Part shown: positions 19,014-26,913 of the stretch, piece after piece
Numbering within the stretch: the stretch's first letter is position 1
How the letters are laid out: every line of letters begins with the position of its first letter
DNA from: Gluconacetobacter tumulicola
GTDB lineage: Bacteria > Pseudomonadota > Alphaproteobacteria > Acetobacterales > Acetobacteraceae
Direction: 5' to 3'
Length of the DNA stretch: 64,000 nucleotides
NCBI RefSeq assembly: GCF_014174215.1
Contig: NZ_JABEQL010000017.1
Location: 1 to 64,000, forward strand
Notes under the pieces: model-generated
What the model saw: only the letters and a program-made list of their open reading frames with translations
Database searches by the model: none
What the model was told of the DNA's origin: nothing
Position numbers and translations under genes: made by a program

Positions 19014-19059
19014 TCTGTATTACGAAAGGCCCTCACGCCTGGTCCATACTTCGAACCTC

Positions 19060-19118
19060 GACGCAGAGCGCAGAAGGCGCGCGTCGGATCGCCACCAGCG
19101 CGCATGTCCGATCAGGCT
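19060..19118. repeat. family B element, right-half remnant (copy 3)
   Basis: It shares a 23-base identity with the right side of the copy at 54930 (GTCGGATCGCC onward), then diverges. Only the right half remains. As in the complete copies, the right edge abuts the stop codon of a minus-strand gene (here at 19112). Confidence 0.7.
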
Positions 19119-19594
19119 CTGATTGCGGTGGTGAAGGCGGCTATATGCACATTATCGACCACCCCCGCCCCCAGCGCGCTGTTATAGACCCTCTTCCAAT
19201 AGGTACAGAGCCCGACCGCATCTTTCGCAGCCGGTACCGGCGCCGGATCGAAGAAATACTTCACCCGCGCCATCGCGGAGCCATAGCGCAGATTGCCGAT
19301 CAACTGCCGCACCCGCGGAATGTCCGCACAGGTCATGCGCGCCACACGGGTTTGCAGGTCGGCATGCTCCGCCTTCTCCAGCATGCTCCACAGCGCATCA
19401 TGGGTCGCGGGCTCCATCTGCCACATACCCAGCGCCGGGCCGCCGCCATCCTGCACCAGCCGGGCGGCGCGGGATTCGACCAGCGCCGTGCCCGTCAGCA
19501 GATTCACGGCGGCCGCCCCGCCCAGCCCCAGCCGGTCGAGCACCGGCGCCACCACCCGCCATTTCAGGTCCGAGGGATCGATTCCGCCCATCAT
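19112..19594 (-). CDS. phage lysozyme-like (transglycosylase-fold) protein
   Basis: 160 residues. TALVESR near residue 36 (likely catalytic Glu) is followed by GPALGMWQMEP, the glycine/glutamine signature of goose-lysozyme and lytic-transglycosylase folds. It probably cleaves peptidoglycan for lysis or DNA entry. No signal peptide is seen, so a holin or virion location would be needed. It overlaps the upstream gene by four bases (ATGA). Family assignment is by motif only. Confidence 0.65.
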   Translation of the reverse strand: MMGGIDPSDLKWRVVAPVLDRLGLGGAAAVNLLTGTALVESRAARLVQDGGGPALGMWQMEPATHDALWSMLEKAEHADLQTRVARMTCADIPRVRQLIGNLRYGSAMARVKYFFDPAPVPAAKDAVGLCTYWKRVYNSALGAGVVDNVHIAAFTTAIRA

Positions 19595-20010
19595 CCCCCC
19601 TCGCCGCGCATCACGCGGCCCAGCCATTCGACAAAGGGCTGATAGCCCATCAGCGCCGACACCACGCCCCCCAGCGCAAAGCCCGCATTGCGAATCAGCC
19701 TGACACCACCGGCAATCTGCGCATTCATCGTAATCAACGTCTGCTGCGATTCCGCCAACGGCGCCGTGGTGTCGGCAATCACCGCCCGCATCTCCCGCCG
19801 CAGATCCACAATCGCCAGGCGCGTCTGCTCCACGTCGCGATCGGCCCGCTGGTCCTGATGCGCGCCACGGGCCCGCCCCTCGGCCGAAATCTCGACCAGC
19901 TTCATCATCATGTCCCTCTGTCCGGCCTCCAGCCGTCCGATCCGCGCATCATGCTGGCGCAGCGTGTCGGACAGCCCGGCCGGATCAGGAACGGCCTGCG
20001 CGTCGTTCAT
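19591..20010 (-). CDS. phage coiled-coil protein with C-terminal membrane segment
   Basis: 139 residues. A heptad-rich stretch spans about residues 15-90 (LRQHDARIGRLEAGQRDMMMKLVEI and on). A hydrophobic segment near residues 105-122 (AGFALGGVVSALMGY) could cross the membrane. With an overlapping lysozyme-like gene after it, a holin or lysis-accessory role is plausible but unproven. AAGGTGA precedes the ATG at 20010. Confidence 0.6.
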   Translation of the reverse strand: MNDAQAVPDPAGLSDTLRQHDARIGRLEAGQRDMMMKLVEISAEGRARGAHQDQRADRDVEQTRLAIVDLRREMRAVIADTTAPLAESQQTLITMNAQIAGGVRLIRNAGFALGGVVSALMGYQPFVEWLGRVMRGEGG

Positions 20011-20053
20011 GTCACCTTCCCGTCTTTTCGAAATATCAACGGCCGGCAGGGCG

Positions 20054-20962
20054 TCAGCCGCCCACCCCGGCAAAGATGATCCTGTTCAGCATCATGGCCG
20101 GCGGCATGTTCTGGCTGTCGCCACTGCCCGCCGAGACGATCGTCAGCCCCGTGGTCGCGCTGGTCGCCGCCAGCCCCGTCGTCGCGGTCGCAGTCTGCGC
20201 CGTCGCCTTTTCCTCGACATCGCCGCCACCGGCGAACACCGCATCCATCTCGCCGCCCGATCCCTGCGGAACGACGAAGCCGCTGCCATGATTGGGCCCA
20301 TGTCCATGGCCAGGATCGGTCAGCGCATGCGTATGGCCCGGATCGGTGACATCATGCGTATGCGCCGCCGCCGACTGGCTGCCACCCACGGCCCCCAACT
20401 GCACACCGTTGACGTTCGACCCCGCCATCGTCACCAGGTTGGCCGCGGCCCCGCCCATATTGTCGACACCGAACGTCGCCCGCCCCCGCAGATCCGGCAG
20501 ACCGAAATTCGTGGCCCCATCACCCGCGCCATACAATGTGCCCAGCACCCCGAACAGCGCGGCATAGACCGTCCGGCTCACACTCTGCCCGCAGCACAAC
20601 AGCCACCCGGCAGGCGCAACGGCCCCCGCATAATCGACAATGGCCCCCACCGGCACCCCGCCGCCCGCGTCCCCGCCGGCCGCCCCCACCGGGTCCATGG
20701 TCCAGATCTGGTTGCCGGCGGCATCGCACAGCATGACGGCATAGGCCGCCCCACCCATCAGGAAGACATTGCCGAACTGCCCGCTCGCATCCGCGACCAC
20801 CGGGTTCGGATTCGCCACCGTCAGCCCTGCATCGGCATAAGTCGCCAACGGCATGGTGCTACCGCCCTGGTAGAAGAACAACCGCGCGCCGGCACGCGGC
20901 ACACCCGTCGCATCCACGCTGAAACTGTTGGGCCAGACAAAACGGGCGGCAGAATAAGCCAT
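20054..20962 (-). CDS. phage tail-fibre protein with collar domain
   Basis: 302 residues. The middle has the tail-collar pattern VPVGAIVDYAGAVAPAGWLLC...RTVYAALFGVLGTLYGAGDG...FGLPDLRGR around residues 105-165. It is followed by a Gly/His-rich stretch and the C-terminal MPPAMMLNRIIFAG ending usual for such fibres. It would form the host-recognition tip of the particle. The N-terminal 90 residues may attach to the tail. Confidence 0.85.
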   Translation of the reverse strand: MAYSAARFVWPNSFSVDATGVPRAGARLFFYQGGSTMPLATYADAGLTVANPNPVVADASGQFGNVFLMGGAAYAVMLCDAAGNQIWTMDPVGAAGGDAGGGVPVGAIVDYAGAVAPAGWLLCCGQSVSRTVYAALFGVLGTLYGAGDGATNFGLPDLRGRATFGVDNMGGAAANLVTMAGSNVNGVQLGAVGGSQSAAAHTHDVTDPGHTHALTDPGHGHGPNHGSGFVVPQGSGGEMDAVFAGGGDVEEKATAQTATATTGLAATSATTGLTIVSAGSGDSQNMPPAMMLNRIIFAGVGG

Positions 20963-21120
20963 GCACCACTCCCACGCTCCTCAGAGCGCGTCTCGTTTGG
21001 GGCGGTGCCTGTGCCCTGATGGAGTCAGATCATAACCGGCGACTCGGATTCCGGCAATTCCACACTGAACGACCAACGAAATATCCTTATGAGGAATATA
21101 TTTTTCTGATCCAGTTCGAT

Positions 21121-21172
21121 GCAGGGCTCTGCCCTGCACCCGCAAGGGGATGGCCATCCCCTTGACCCCTAT
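21121..21172 (-). repeat. family C palindromic element, copy 1
   Basis: Two palindromes in series: GCAGGGC/GCCCTGC and AAGGGGAT/ATCCCCTT. They start directly after the stop codon of the gene at 21173. A related copy follows the terminase small-subunit gene at 61375. This is a widespread dispersed type in GC-rich alphaproteobacteria and may act as a terminator or mRNA end stabiliser. Confidence 0.8.
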
Positions 21173-21862
21173 TCAGAAATCGTAGCTGCCGCCATTCCCC
21201 GCGCCATACAGATTGCCCAGCATGCCGGGCGTACCGGACGACCCCGCCAGCAATGCCAGCGCATTACCCACGCCGGACATCAGCGCGGCATTCGACCCCG
21301 TCGTACCGCGCGCCAGCGCATTGCCCTGCCCGCTCAACGCACTCAACAACGTGCCGGCCGAGGCATTCCCCTGGCTCCCCAGCGCAGACGCCGCCGAACT
21401 CCCCATATTCGCCAGACCCGACAGCGCATTCATGTAATTTCCGAACTGCTGGCCGGCATAATTCTGGGCATAATTCTGCAACGCATTCATCTGCCCGCCC
21501 GACAGCGCCAGCCCCCGCGCAGCAGCCGAGCGGTCCAGCGACTGCTCGCCCTGCTGCAACGGAAACTGGTAATAAGGCGTATCGGTAAACGCCTGATAGG
21601 CCGCCTCCGCACCCGATCCCTGCCCCGACGCCCCACCGGGCAGACCCAGCAGAGTCGCCAGACTATACAGCGCATTGGTCCCCGCCCCCACATAAGGCGA
21701 CAGGTTCTGGTCCGTCTGGTCATAGACATTCTGCTGAAACTGCTGCGCCTGCCCATAAGCCTGCGCCTGCTCGCGCGCCGCCTTCGAAGCCGCGCCAGAC
21801 CCTGCGATCCCACCCGCGATCGACCCAAGCGCCGACAATCCACCGCCAATCGCCGTTACCAT
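21173..21862 (-). CDS. phage internal/DNA-ejection-type protein (T7 gp14-like)
   Basis: 229 residues, Gly/Ala/Gln/Asn-rich. The N-terminus has a glycine-rich hydrophobic stretch (AIGGGLSALGSIAGGIAG), then a long helix with AREQAQAYGQAQQFQQN. It resembles internal virion or DNA-ejection proteins of podoviruses by composition and by place between the GNAT and tail-fibre genes. It overlaps the GNAT gene by seven bases. Assignment is by composition and context. Confidence 0.6.
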   Translation of the reverse strand: MVTAIGGGLSALGSIAGGIAGSGAASKAAREQAQAYGQAQQFQQNVYDQTDQNLSPYVGAGTNALYSLATLLGLPGGASGQGSGAEAAYQAFTDTPYYQFPLQQGEQSLDRSAAARGLALSGGQMNALQNYAQNYAGQQFGNYMNALSGLANMGSSAASALGSQGNASAGTLLSALSGQGNALARGTTGSNAALMSGVGNALALLAGSSGTPGMLGNLYGAGNGGSYDF

Positions 21863-22335
21863 GCTCCGATCCACTTCCCATACTGGCGTTCCATTTCCAC
21901 CCAGCCCAGCCGGCGAAAGATCGGCCCCACATCCAGCGACCGGCCAGAGGGCGCAACATGCAGCTTGGTGCCGGTGATCATCCGCCGCACCCCGCGCGCC
22001 GCCAGCGTGCGCTCGGCCTCGCGAAACAGCCTGATCCCCGCCGTCCACCGCCGATGCGCCGGCCGCACATAATACAGGTCGAAAAACGCATGGCTGACAC
22101 TGCGATGATGCAGATGCGGCCACACCAGCGCCACCAGATACCCGGCCAGCACCCTGCCCTCGCGCATCGTCAGCACATGCAGCGCCCCGGCCGCCTCCAG
22201 CCGCCCATAAGCCTCCAGGTCGGGATCGAGCGGCGCACGCTCCTGGTCGCTGGCCACCTCGCGAAAATGCGCCTGCCACAGCCCGCGCATCTCCCCCACC
22301 ACGTCGCTCCATGGCTCGACGGCATAGAGCGTCAC
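21856..22335 (-). CDS. GNAT acetyltransferase of the phage block
   Basis: 159 residues with the GNAT layout: the beta-strand pair LHVLTMREGRVLAGYLVALVWP, then FFDLYYVRPAHRRWTAGIRLFREAERTLAARGV, which holds the acetyl-CoA loop (a less canonical RRWTAG). Such proteins are common among podovirus late genes, where the substrate is unknown. It overlaps the upstream gene by four bases and the downstream gene by seven. Confidence 0.8.
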   Translation of the reverse strand: MTLYAVEPWSDVVGEMRGLWQAHFREVASDQERAPLDPDLEAYGRLEAAGALHVLTMREGRVLAGYLVALVWPHLHHRSVSHAFFDLYYVRPAHRRWTAGIRLFREAERTLAARGVRRMITGTKLHVAPSGRSLDVGPIFRRLGWVEMERQYGKWIGAW

Positions 22336-22676
22336 GATACGGTCACCAGCAGCCCGCCCGCCGAAATCGTCAGCGCCCCGGCGGCAGAAGCCTGCGCCGC
22401 AATCGCATCGCCCGGCTGCAACACCCGGCCGATTTCATTGGGACTGTTCCAGGTCTGCCCGGGCAGGATCGTCTGGCCAAACGTCGTCGCCGTCCCCGGC
22501 CCCGCCACCTTTCCGGCAGGCACCAGATACAGCGTCACCGAAACCGGCACCGCCCCGACATTGCACACACCCAGACTGTCGATCCGCGCGATCACCCCAC
22601 CCGGCGCGGTATAGAGCGCCGCCGCCGCGCTGGGCACAGCCTGCGCGGGAATCAGGGCAACGGGCTGAACGGACAT
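22332..22676 (-). CDS. small phage virion-type protein
   Basis: 114 residues of predicted beta structure: Val/Ala/Gly-rich, few charged residues, a pattern like ARIDSLGVCNVGAVPVSVTLYLVPAG and LPGQTWNSPNEIGRVLQPGDAI. This resembles head-decoration or tail-surface domains. It is the first gene of the phage block on the minus strand and overlaps the GNAT gene by four bases. Specific function unknown. Confidence 0.6.
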   Translation of the reverse strand: MSVQPVALIPAQAVPSAAAALYTAPGGVIARIDSLGVCNVGAVPVSVTLYLVPAGKVAGPGTATTFGQTILPGQTWNSPNEIGRVLQPGDAIAAQASAAGALTISAGGLLVTVS

Positions 22677-22768
22677 GGCATCGACCTTCGCGCAATACCC
22701 CTAGAGGGGGCCGGATGGTGGGCGATGCCTGCGCCCGATGGGTTTTTCTATCGTATGGACAGTTTTCC

Positions 22769-22803
22769 ATACAAGCGGAAACGCGCGCCGGATCGCTCCG
22801 GGC
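22769..22803. repeat. possible family B remnant (copy 4)
   Basis: A stretch matching GGAAACGC...GGATCGC of the family B right half at about 18 of 23 positions, 20 bases past the nagB stop. Like the others it follows a minus-strand gene. The match is short. Confidence 0.4.
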
Positions 22804-22823
22804 ACGCAGGCCCGGACACGCGT

Positions 22824-23591
22824 TTACCGGTCCAGACGCAACAGCCCCGCCGCCTCGGAATCCAGTATCACCGTGCTGGCCGGATGCTGCCGCAGGGCAG
22901 AGGCGCTGACCATCGGCGTCACGGGCCTTTCCAGGGCATCGCGCACGATCCGCGCCTTGGCCGCACCGGTCGCCACCATCAACAGGCGCCTTGCATCCAG
23001 GATCGTCCCCACACCCATGGTCAGGGCCCGGCGCGGCACATCCTGCCAGCGATCATCGAACATTTCCGCATTCTGCCTGCGTGTTTCCTCATCCAGTTCG
23101 ACCAGCCGGGTGCGGGTGACGAAATCCGACGGCGGCTCGTTGAAGCCGATATGCCCCGTCAGCCCGATGCCCAGAAGCTGCAGCCCGATCCCACCGGCCG
23201 TGCGAATGGCGTCTTCATAGGCGCGGCATTCGCACTCCGGGTCGGGCGCCGCGCCGTCGGGCAGGCGCGTGCGCTCGGGCACGATGTCGACATGGCGGAA
23301 AAGCTGTTCGTGCATATAGGCGTGGTAGGATCGCGGATCATCGCGCGCGATGGGATAATACTCATCCAGGTTGAACGTCCGGCACCGCGCGAAGGACAAC
23401 CCGTCGCGATGCATCCCGACCAGGGCGCGATAGACCGCCTCCATCGTGCGGCCGGTCGCCAGACCCAGCACCGGGTCCGGCGCCCCGCGCATATAGTCCG
23501 CGATCCGCGCGGCCGCCTCGCGGCACGCCGTCATAGCGTCGGGGGCCAGGACGATCTCCATGCGGCCCTGTTCGATCACGACATGTCGCAT
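22824..23591 (-). CDS. nagB: glucosamine-6-phosphate deaminase
   Basis: 255 residues, normal length. The N-terminal LGLATGRTMEAVYRALV is the phosphate-binding loop; FNLDEYYP and the LGIGLTGHIGFNEPPSDF block with the catalytic His are family hallmarks. It converts GlcN-6-P to fructose-6-P and ammonia, the last step of amino-sugar use. The ATG at 23591 has a GGAAGGAAG ribosome site; 44 bases separate it from the GntR gene. With murQ upstream in the same run it forms the cytoplasmic end of the MurNAc route; NagA must come from elsewhere. Confidence 0.95.
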   Translation of the reverse strand: MRHVVIEQGRMEIVLAPDAMTACREAAARIADYMRGAPDPVLGLATGRTMEAVYRALVGMHRDGLSFARCRTFNLDEYYPIARDDPRSYHAYMHEQLFRHVDIVPERTRLPDGAAPDPECECRAYEDAIRTAGGIGLQLLGIGLTGHIGFNEPPSDFVTRTRLVELDEETRRQNAEMFDDRWQDVPRRALTMGVGTILDARRLLMVATGAAKARIVRDALERPVTPMVSASALRQHPASTVILDSEAAGLLRLDR

Positions 23592-23635
23592 CGTGCTTCC
23601 TTCCTGCATACCAGCCCACTTTTCCAGAAAACCCC

Positions 23636-24397
23636 TCAATCCCCGCCGCGATCCGTCCTGAGTTCGACGACGAAATCGTACAGATCGGCCCGATAGGCCG
23701 AGAACGTGACTTCCAGCAGCCGCCCGTCGGCCAGGAAAGACCGCCGTTCGATCCGCAGGATGGGGCTGGGGCGCGCCAGCCCCAGCAATTCGGCTTCCCG
23801 CGCGTCGACCAGCCCGGCCCGGATGCGCTGAAGGGCCCGGACCGGATACAGGTCCCGCGCCTTCAGCGCGGCATAGAACGACGCGCTGACCGCTTCCGGC
23901 GCGGGCAGGTCGTCCCGTGCCACGATGGCGGTCTCGATCGCCATCGGCTCACCGTCGGCGGTCCGGATGCGCTTCAACCGCGACAGCGCGGTGCCCGGCG
24001 CCACGCCCAGCGCCATGGCCTCGTCCGGACTGGCCTGCGCCACGCCCCGTTCCAGCCAGACCGACCCCGGCACCCGCCCCCGCGCACGCATGTCTTCGGA
24101 AAAACCCAGCAGGGCGGTCAGCGGCTGCTCGATCCGGCCGGAGACGAAGGTCCCGGCCCCCGGCCGCTGGATCAGGCGACCGGTCTCGACCAGCCGTTCC
24201 AGCGCCTTGCGCACGGTCACGCGGGACACGCCCGTCATGTCCGCCAGTTCGCGCTCGGGCGGCACCGCATCGCCCTGGCACAGCGCCCCGCTCCGGATCA
24301 GCCGACTCAGCCCGGCTTCGAGTTGCAGATAAAGCGGCTGGCGGCTGTCCGGGTCCGGCGCCAGGCCGCGAAACATGCCGTCGTCGGCGTGGCCCAT
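23636..24397 (-). CDS. GntR-family regulator with UTRA domain (NagR-like)
   Basis: 253 residues. The winged helix occupies residues 20-90 (PLYLQLEAGLSRLIRSG; PPERELADMTGVSRVTVRKALERLV) and the rest is a UTRA ligand domain. NagR/DasR-type relatives bind GlcNAc-6-P or GlcN-6-P. It sits eight bases after murQ and 44 before nagB, so it is auto-regulated in that operon. The inverted repeat in the murQ-symporter gap, including CTGGTATTGACCAG, matches the TGGT...ACCA operator type of these regulators. Confidence 0.9.
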   Translation of the reverse strand: MGHADDGMFRGLAPDPDSRQPLYLQLEAGLSRLIRSGALCQGDAVPPERELADMTGVSRVTVRKALERLVETGRLIQRPGAGTFVSGRIEQPLTALLGFSEDMRARGRVPGSVWLERGVAQASPDEAMALGVAPGTALSRLKRIRTADGEPMAIETAIVARDDLPAPEAVSASFYAALKARDLYPVRALQRIRAGLVDAREAELLGLARPSPILRIERRSFLADGRLLEVTFSAYRADLYDFVVELRTDRGGD

Positions 24398-24404
24398 CGC
24401 GTCC

Positions 24405-25331
24405 TCAGCCACCCGTGGGGGCGGCGGACGGCAGAATGCGCCGCAGGTCGCCGCCATGGCGGTCCAGCGCCTGCTCGGCCTCGTCGGGCGTCATGCCGGC
24501 ACGGACCAGCACCGCACGCTTGACGTTCCCGCCCGTCGCCACCAGGGCGGCGCGAACCTCCTCGTCCGACCCGCCGGCCAGGTCGGCCACCATCCGCGCG
24601 GCCCGGCGGTCCAGCTTCGCGTTCATCACGCGCATATCGACCATCCGCCCGCGATAGGCATGGCCCAGCCGGATCATCAGCGCGGTGGACAGCAGGTTCA
24701 GCGTCGCCTTCTGCGCCGTGCCGGCCTTCAGCCGCGTCGAACCGGCAATCGCCTCCGGCCCCGTGACGGTCACGATGCCGTATTCCGCCTCGCGCAGCAG
24801 CCGCCCCGTCGCGTTGCAGCTTATGCCCACCGTCAGCGCACCGCATTCCCGCGCGGCGGCGACGGCGGCACAGGTATAGGGCGTCCCCCCGCTGGCGGCG
24901 ATGCCGAACACCACGTCCCGCGCGTCCGGCGCGTGGGCCAGCAGCTCGGCCCGGCCGGTATCCTCGCGATCCTCGGCACCCTCGGCGGCCTGAAAGATCG
25001 CCTGCGGCCCGCCGGCCAGCAGCAGCACCAGCCGTTCCGCCGGCCAGCCGAAGGTCGGCCCCAGCTCGACACCGTCCTGCAGCCCGATCCGCCCCGAGGT
25101 GCCGGCACCGACATAGACCAGCCGCCCACCCTGTCGCAGGCGCGGCAGGGCGGCCTCCACCACCGCCTCGATCTCCGGCACCGCCGCGCGCACGGCCGCC
25201 GTCGCCGCCATCTGCGCCTCGGCCAGCGCGTCCAGCACGGACCGGACGGGCCAGATGTCGATATCGGCATAGCGCGGGTCCCGCTGCTCGGTCCCGGTGG
25301 TGGGGGTGGCGGGCCGGTCGATCTCGGTCAT
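24405..25331 (-). CDS. murQ: N-acetylmuramic acid 6-phosphate etherase
   Basis: 308 residues from the ATG at 25331. The SIS-domain motif VGAGTSGRIG near residue 75, GPTFGWP, and the catalytic region GGTPYT and GPEAIAGSTRLKAGTAQK are family signatures. It splits MurNAc-6-P into GlcNAc-6-P and D-lactate in the cytoplasm. The divergent symporter starts 115 bases away and shares the operator region. The order murQ-gntR-nagB links muramic-acid breakdown to glucosamine use. Confidence 0.96.
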   Translation of the reverse strand: MTEIDRPATPTTGTEQRDPRYADIDIWPVRSVLDALAEAQMAATAAVRAAVPEIEAVVEAALPRLRQGGRLVYVGAGTSGRIGLQDGVELGPTFGWPAERLVLLLAGGPQAIFQAAEGAEDREDTGRAELLAHAPDARDVVFGIAASGGTPYTCAAVAAARECGALTVGISCNATGRLLREAEYGIVTVTGPEAIAGSTRLKAGTAQKATLNLLSTALMIRLGHAYRGRMVDMRVMNAKLDRRAARMVADLAGGSDEEVRAALVATGGNVKRAVLVRAGMTPDEAEQALDRHGGDLRRILPSAAPTGG

Positions 25332-25371
25332 GGCGGGTCCTGCGGGCGGTTGAACAGGCCCTCTCATAACG

Positions 25372-25429
25372 CCAGAACAATACCATTGCAAAACCAATTT
25401 CCCTATGGTTCTGTTCTGGTATTGACCAG
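25372..25429. promoter_or_regulatory. NagR/GntR-type operator region between murQ and the symporter gene
   Basis: Two arms of an inverted repeat lie at 25372-25386 and 25405-25419 (CCAGAACAATACCAT against ATGGTTCTGTTCTGG, 12 of 15 pairs). A compact palindrome CTGGTATTGACCAG (five-base arms CTGGT/ACCAG) is at 25416-25429. This matches the TGGT-N4-ACCA core of NagR/DasR sites. It would let the GntR protein control both diverging operons together. Confidence 0.7.
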
Positions 25430-25446
25430 GAACGCCCGGGAACACC

Positions 25447-26913
25447 ATGTCAACACTCGATCTTCTGGTGATGGGCCTTTACCTCGCCGCCCTGCCGCTG
25501 CTGACATTGTGGATGGCGGGGCGGCAGAAAACCGCCCAATCCTATCTCGGCGCCACGCACGACCTGCCCTGGTGGGGCATCTGCCTGTCGCTGGTCGCCA
25601 CCGAGACCTCCACCCTCACCGTCGTCAGCGTGCCCGGCGTGGCCTTCCATCGCGGCATGGTCTTCGTCGGGCTGGCAATCGGCTACCTGATGGGGCGCTG
25701 CCTGGTCGCCTGGCTGCTGCTGCCACGCTACTTCGCGGGGGGCATGCGCACGCCCTACCAGTTCCTGGGCCAGCGCTTCGGCGCGCCGGTGCAGCGCATG
25801 GTGTCCCTGACCTTCCTGGTCACCCGCGTGATCGGCGAGGCCGTGCGGCTGCTGGCCGGCACGCTGCCGCTGGCCATGCTGCTGGCGGCCTTCCACCTGC
25901 CCCACGGCCCCCTGGCCATCATGGGCGCGCTGATGGCGATGACGCTGCTCTACACGGTGTTCGGCGGGCTCAAGGCCGTCATCTGGTCCGACGTCATCCA
26001 GTTCTGCACCTACCTGCTGGGCGCGATCCTCTGCGCCGCCGTCATCTGGCACGGGCTCGGCCCCGGCACGGTCGCCGACCTGGCGCATGCGGGGCGCTTC
26101 CACCTGTTCGACCACGGCACGGCGCTGCTGGCGGACCCGTTCGCCCCGGCCTCGGCCCTCATCGGCGGCGCGGTCATGGCCATGGCGTCGCACGGCACCG
26201 ACCATCTGATGGTACAGCGCATCCTGGCCGCCCGCAGCCTGCGCGACGCAAGGCTGGCGCTGGTCGCCAGCGCGCTGGTGGTCGGGCTGCTGTTCGGCGC
26301 GCTGTCGCTGCTGGGCATCCTGCTGACGGCCACCCCGGCCGGCGGCGCGCCCTACCACACCCTGCGCGGCGACGACATCTTCCCCTACTACATCGTCCAC
26401 GACGCCCCGGCCGGCCTGTCCGGCCTGCTGGTCGCGGGCATCCTCAGCGCCACCATGGGCTCGCTGTCCTCGACGCTCAACGCCCTGACCAGCGCGGCGA
26501 TGACCGACTTCCCGGCGCAGTGCCGGCGCATGGCCGGCGCCCTGGGCCTGGGCGACCTGTCGCTGGCCCGCTGGCTGACCTGCGTCTGGGCGGTGCTGCT
26601 GATCGCGGTGGCGCAATCCTTCGGCCAGGGCGCAACCTCGCTGGTCGTGTTCGGCCTGTCGGTCGGTGCCTATGCCTACGGCCCCATGCTGGGCGCCTTC
26701 CTGTTCGGCCTGGTCGCGCGCCACACCGACAGCCGCGCCGTCATGGCCGCCTACGGCGCGACGCTGGCCGCCGTGGCCCTGGCCGAATTCCAGCTCCGCC
26801 CCGGCGGGCAGGCCATCAGCTTCGCATGGATCGTCCCGCTGGGCGTCGTCCTGTTCTTCTGCTTCGCCACCCTCGCTTCCGGCTTCAGACGCTTCCAGAA
26901 GGCCACCCCATGA
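25447..26913 (+). CDS. sodium:solute symporter (SSS), MurT-like candidate
   Basis: 488 residues, about 13 membrane helices, SSS/SLC5 fold. Family stretches seen include LGATHDLPWWGICLSLVATETS and TVFGGLKAVIWSDVIQ. Next to NamZ, MurK and MurQ genes it is the best candidate for carrying MurNAc or anhydro-sugars across the inner membrane; I recall an SSS-type MurNAc carrier being described in Tannerella, but identity here is inference. Its stop overlaps the namZ start (ATGA). A GntR-type operator lies just upstream. Confidence 0.85.
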   Translation: MSTLDLLVMGLYLAALPLLTLWMAGRQKTAQSYLGATHDLPWWGICLSLVATETSTLTVVSVPGVAFHRGMVFVGLAIGYLMGRCLVAWLLLPRYFAGGMRTPYQFLGQRFGAPVQRMVSLTFLVTRVIGEAVRLLAGTLPLAMLLAAFHLPHGPLAIMGALMAMTLLYTVFGGLKAVIWSDVIQFCTYLLGAILCAAVIWHGLGPGTVADLAHAGRFHLFDHGTALLADPFAPASALIGGAVMAMASHGTDHLMVQRILAARSLRDARLALVASALVVGLLFGALSLLGILLTATPAGGAPYHTLRGDDIFPYYIVHDAPAGLSGLLVAGILSATMGSLSSTLNALTSAAMTDFPAQCRRMAGALGLGDLSLARWLTCVWAVLLIAVAQSFGQGATSLVVFGLSVGAYAYGPMLGAFLFGLVARHTDSRAVMAAYGATLAAVALAEFQLRPGGQAISFAWIVPLGVVLFFCFATLASGFRRFQKATP

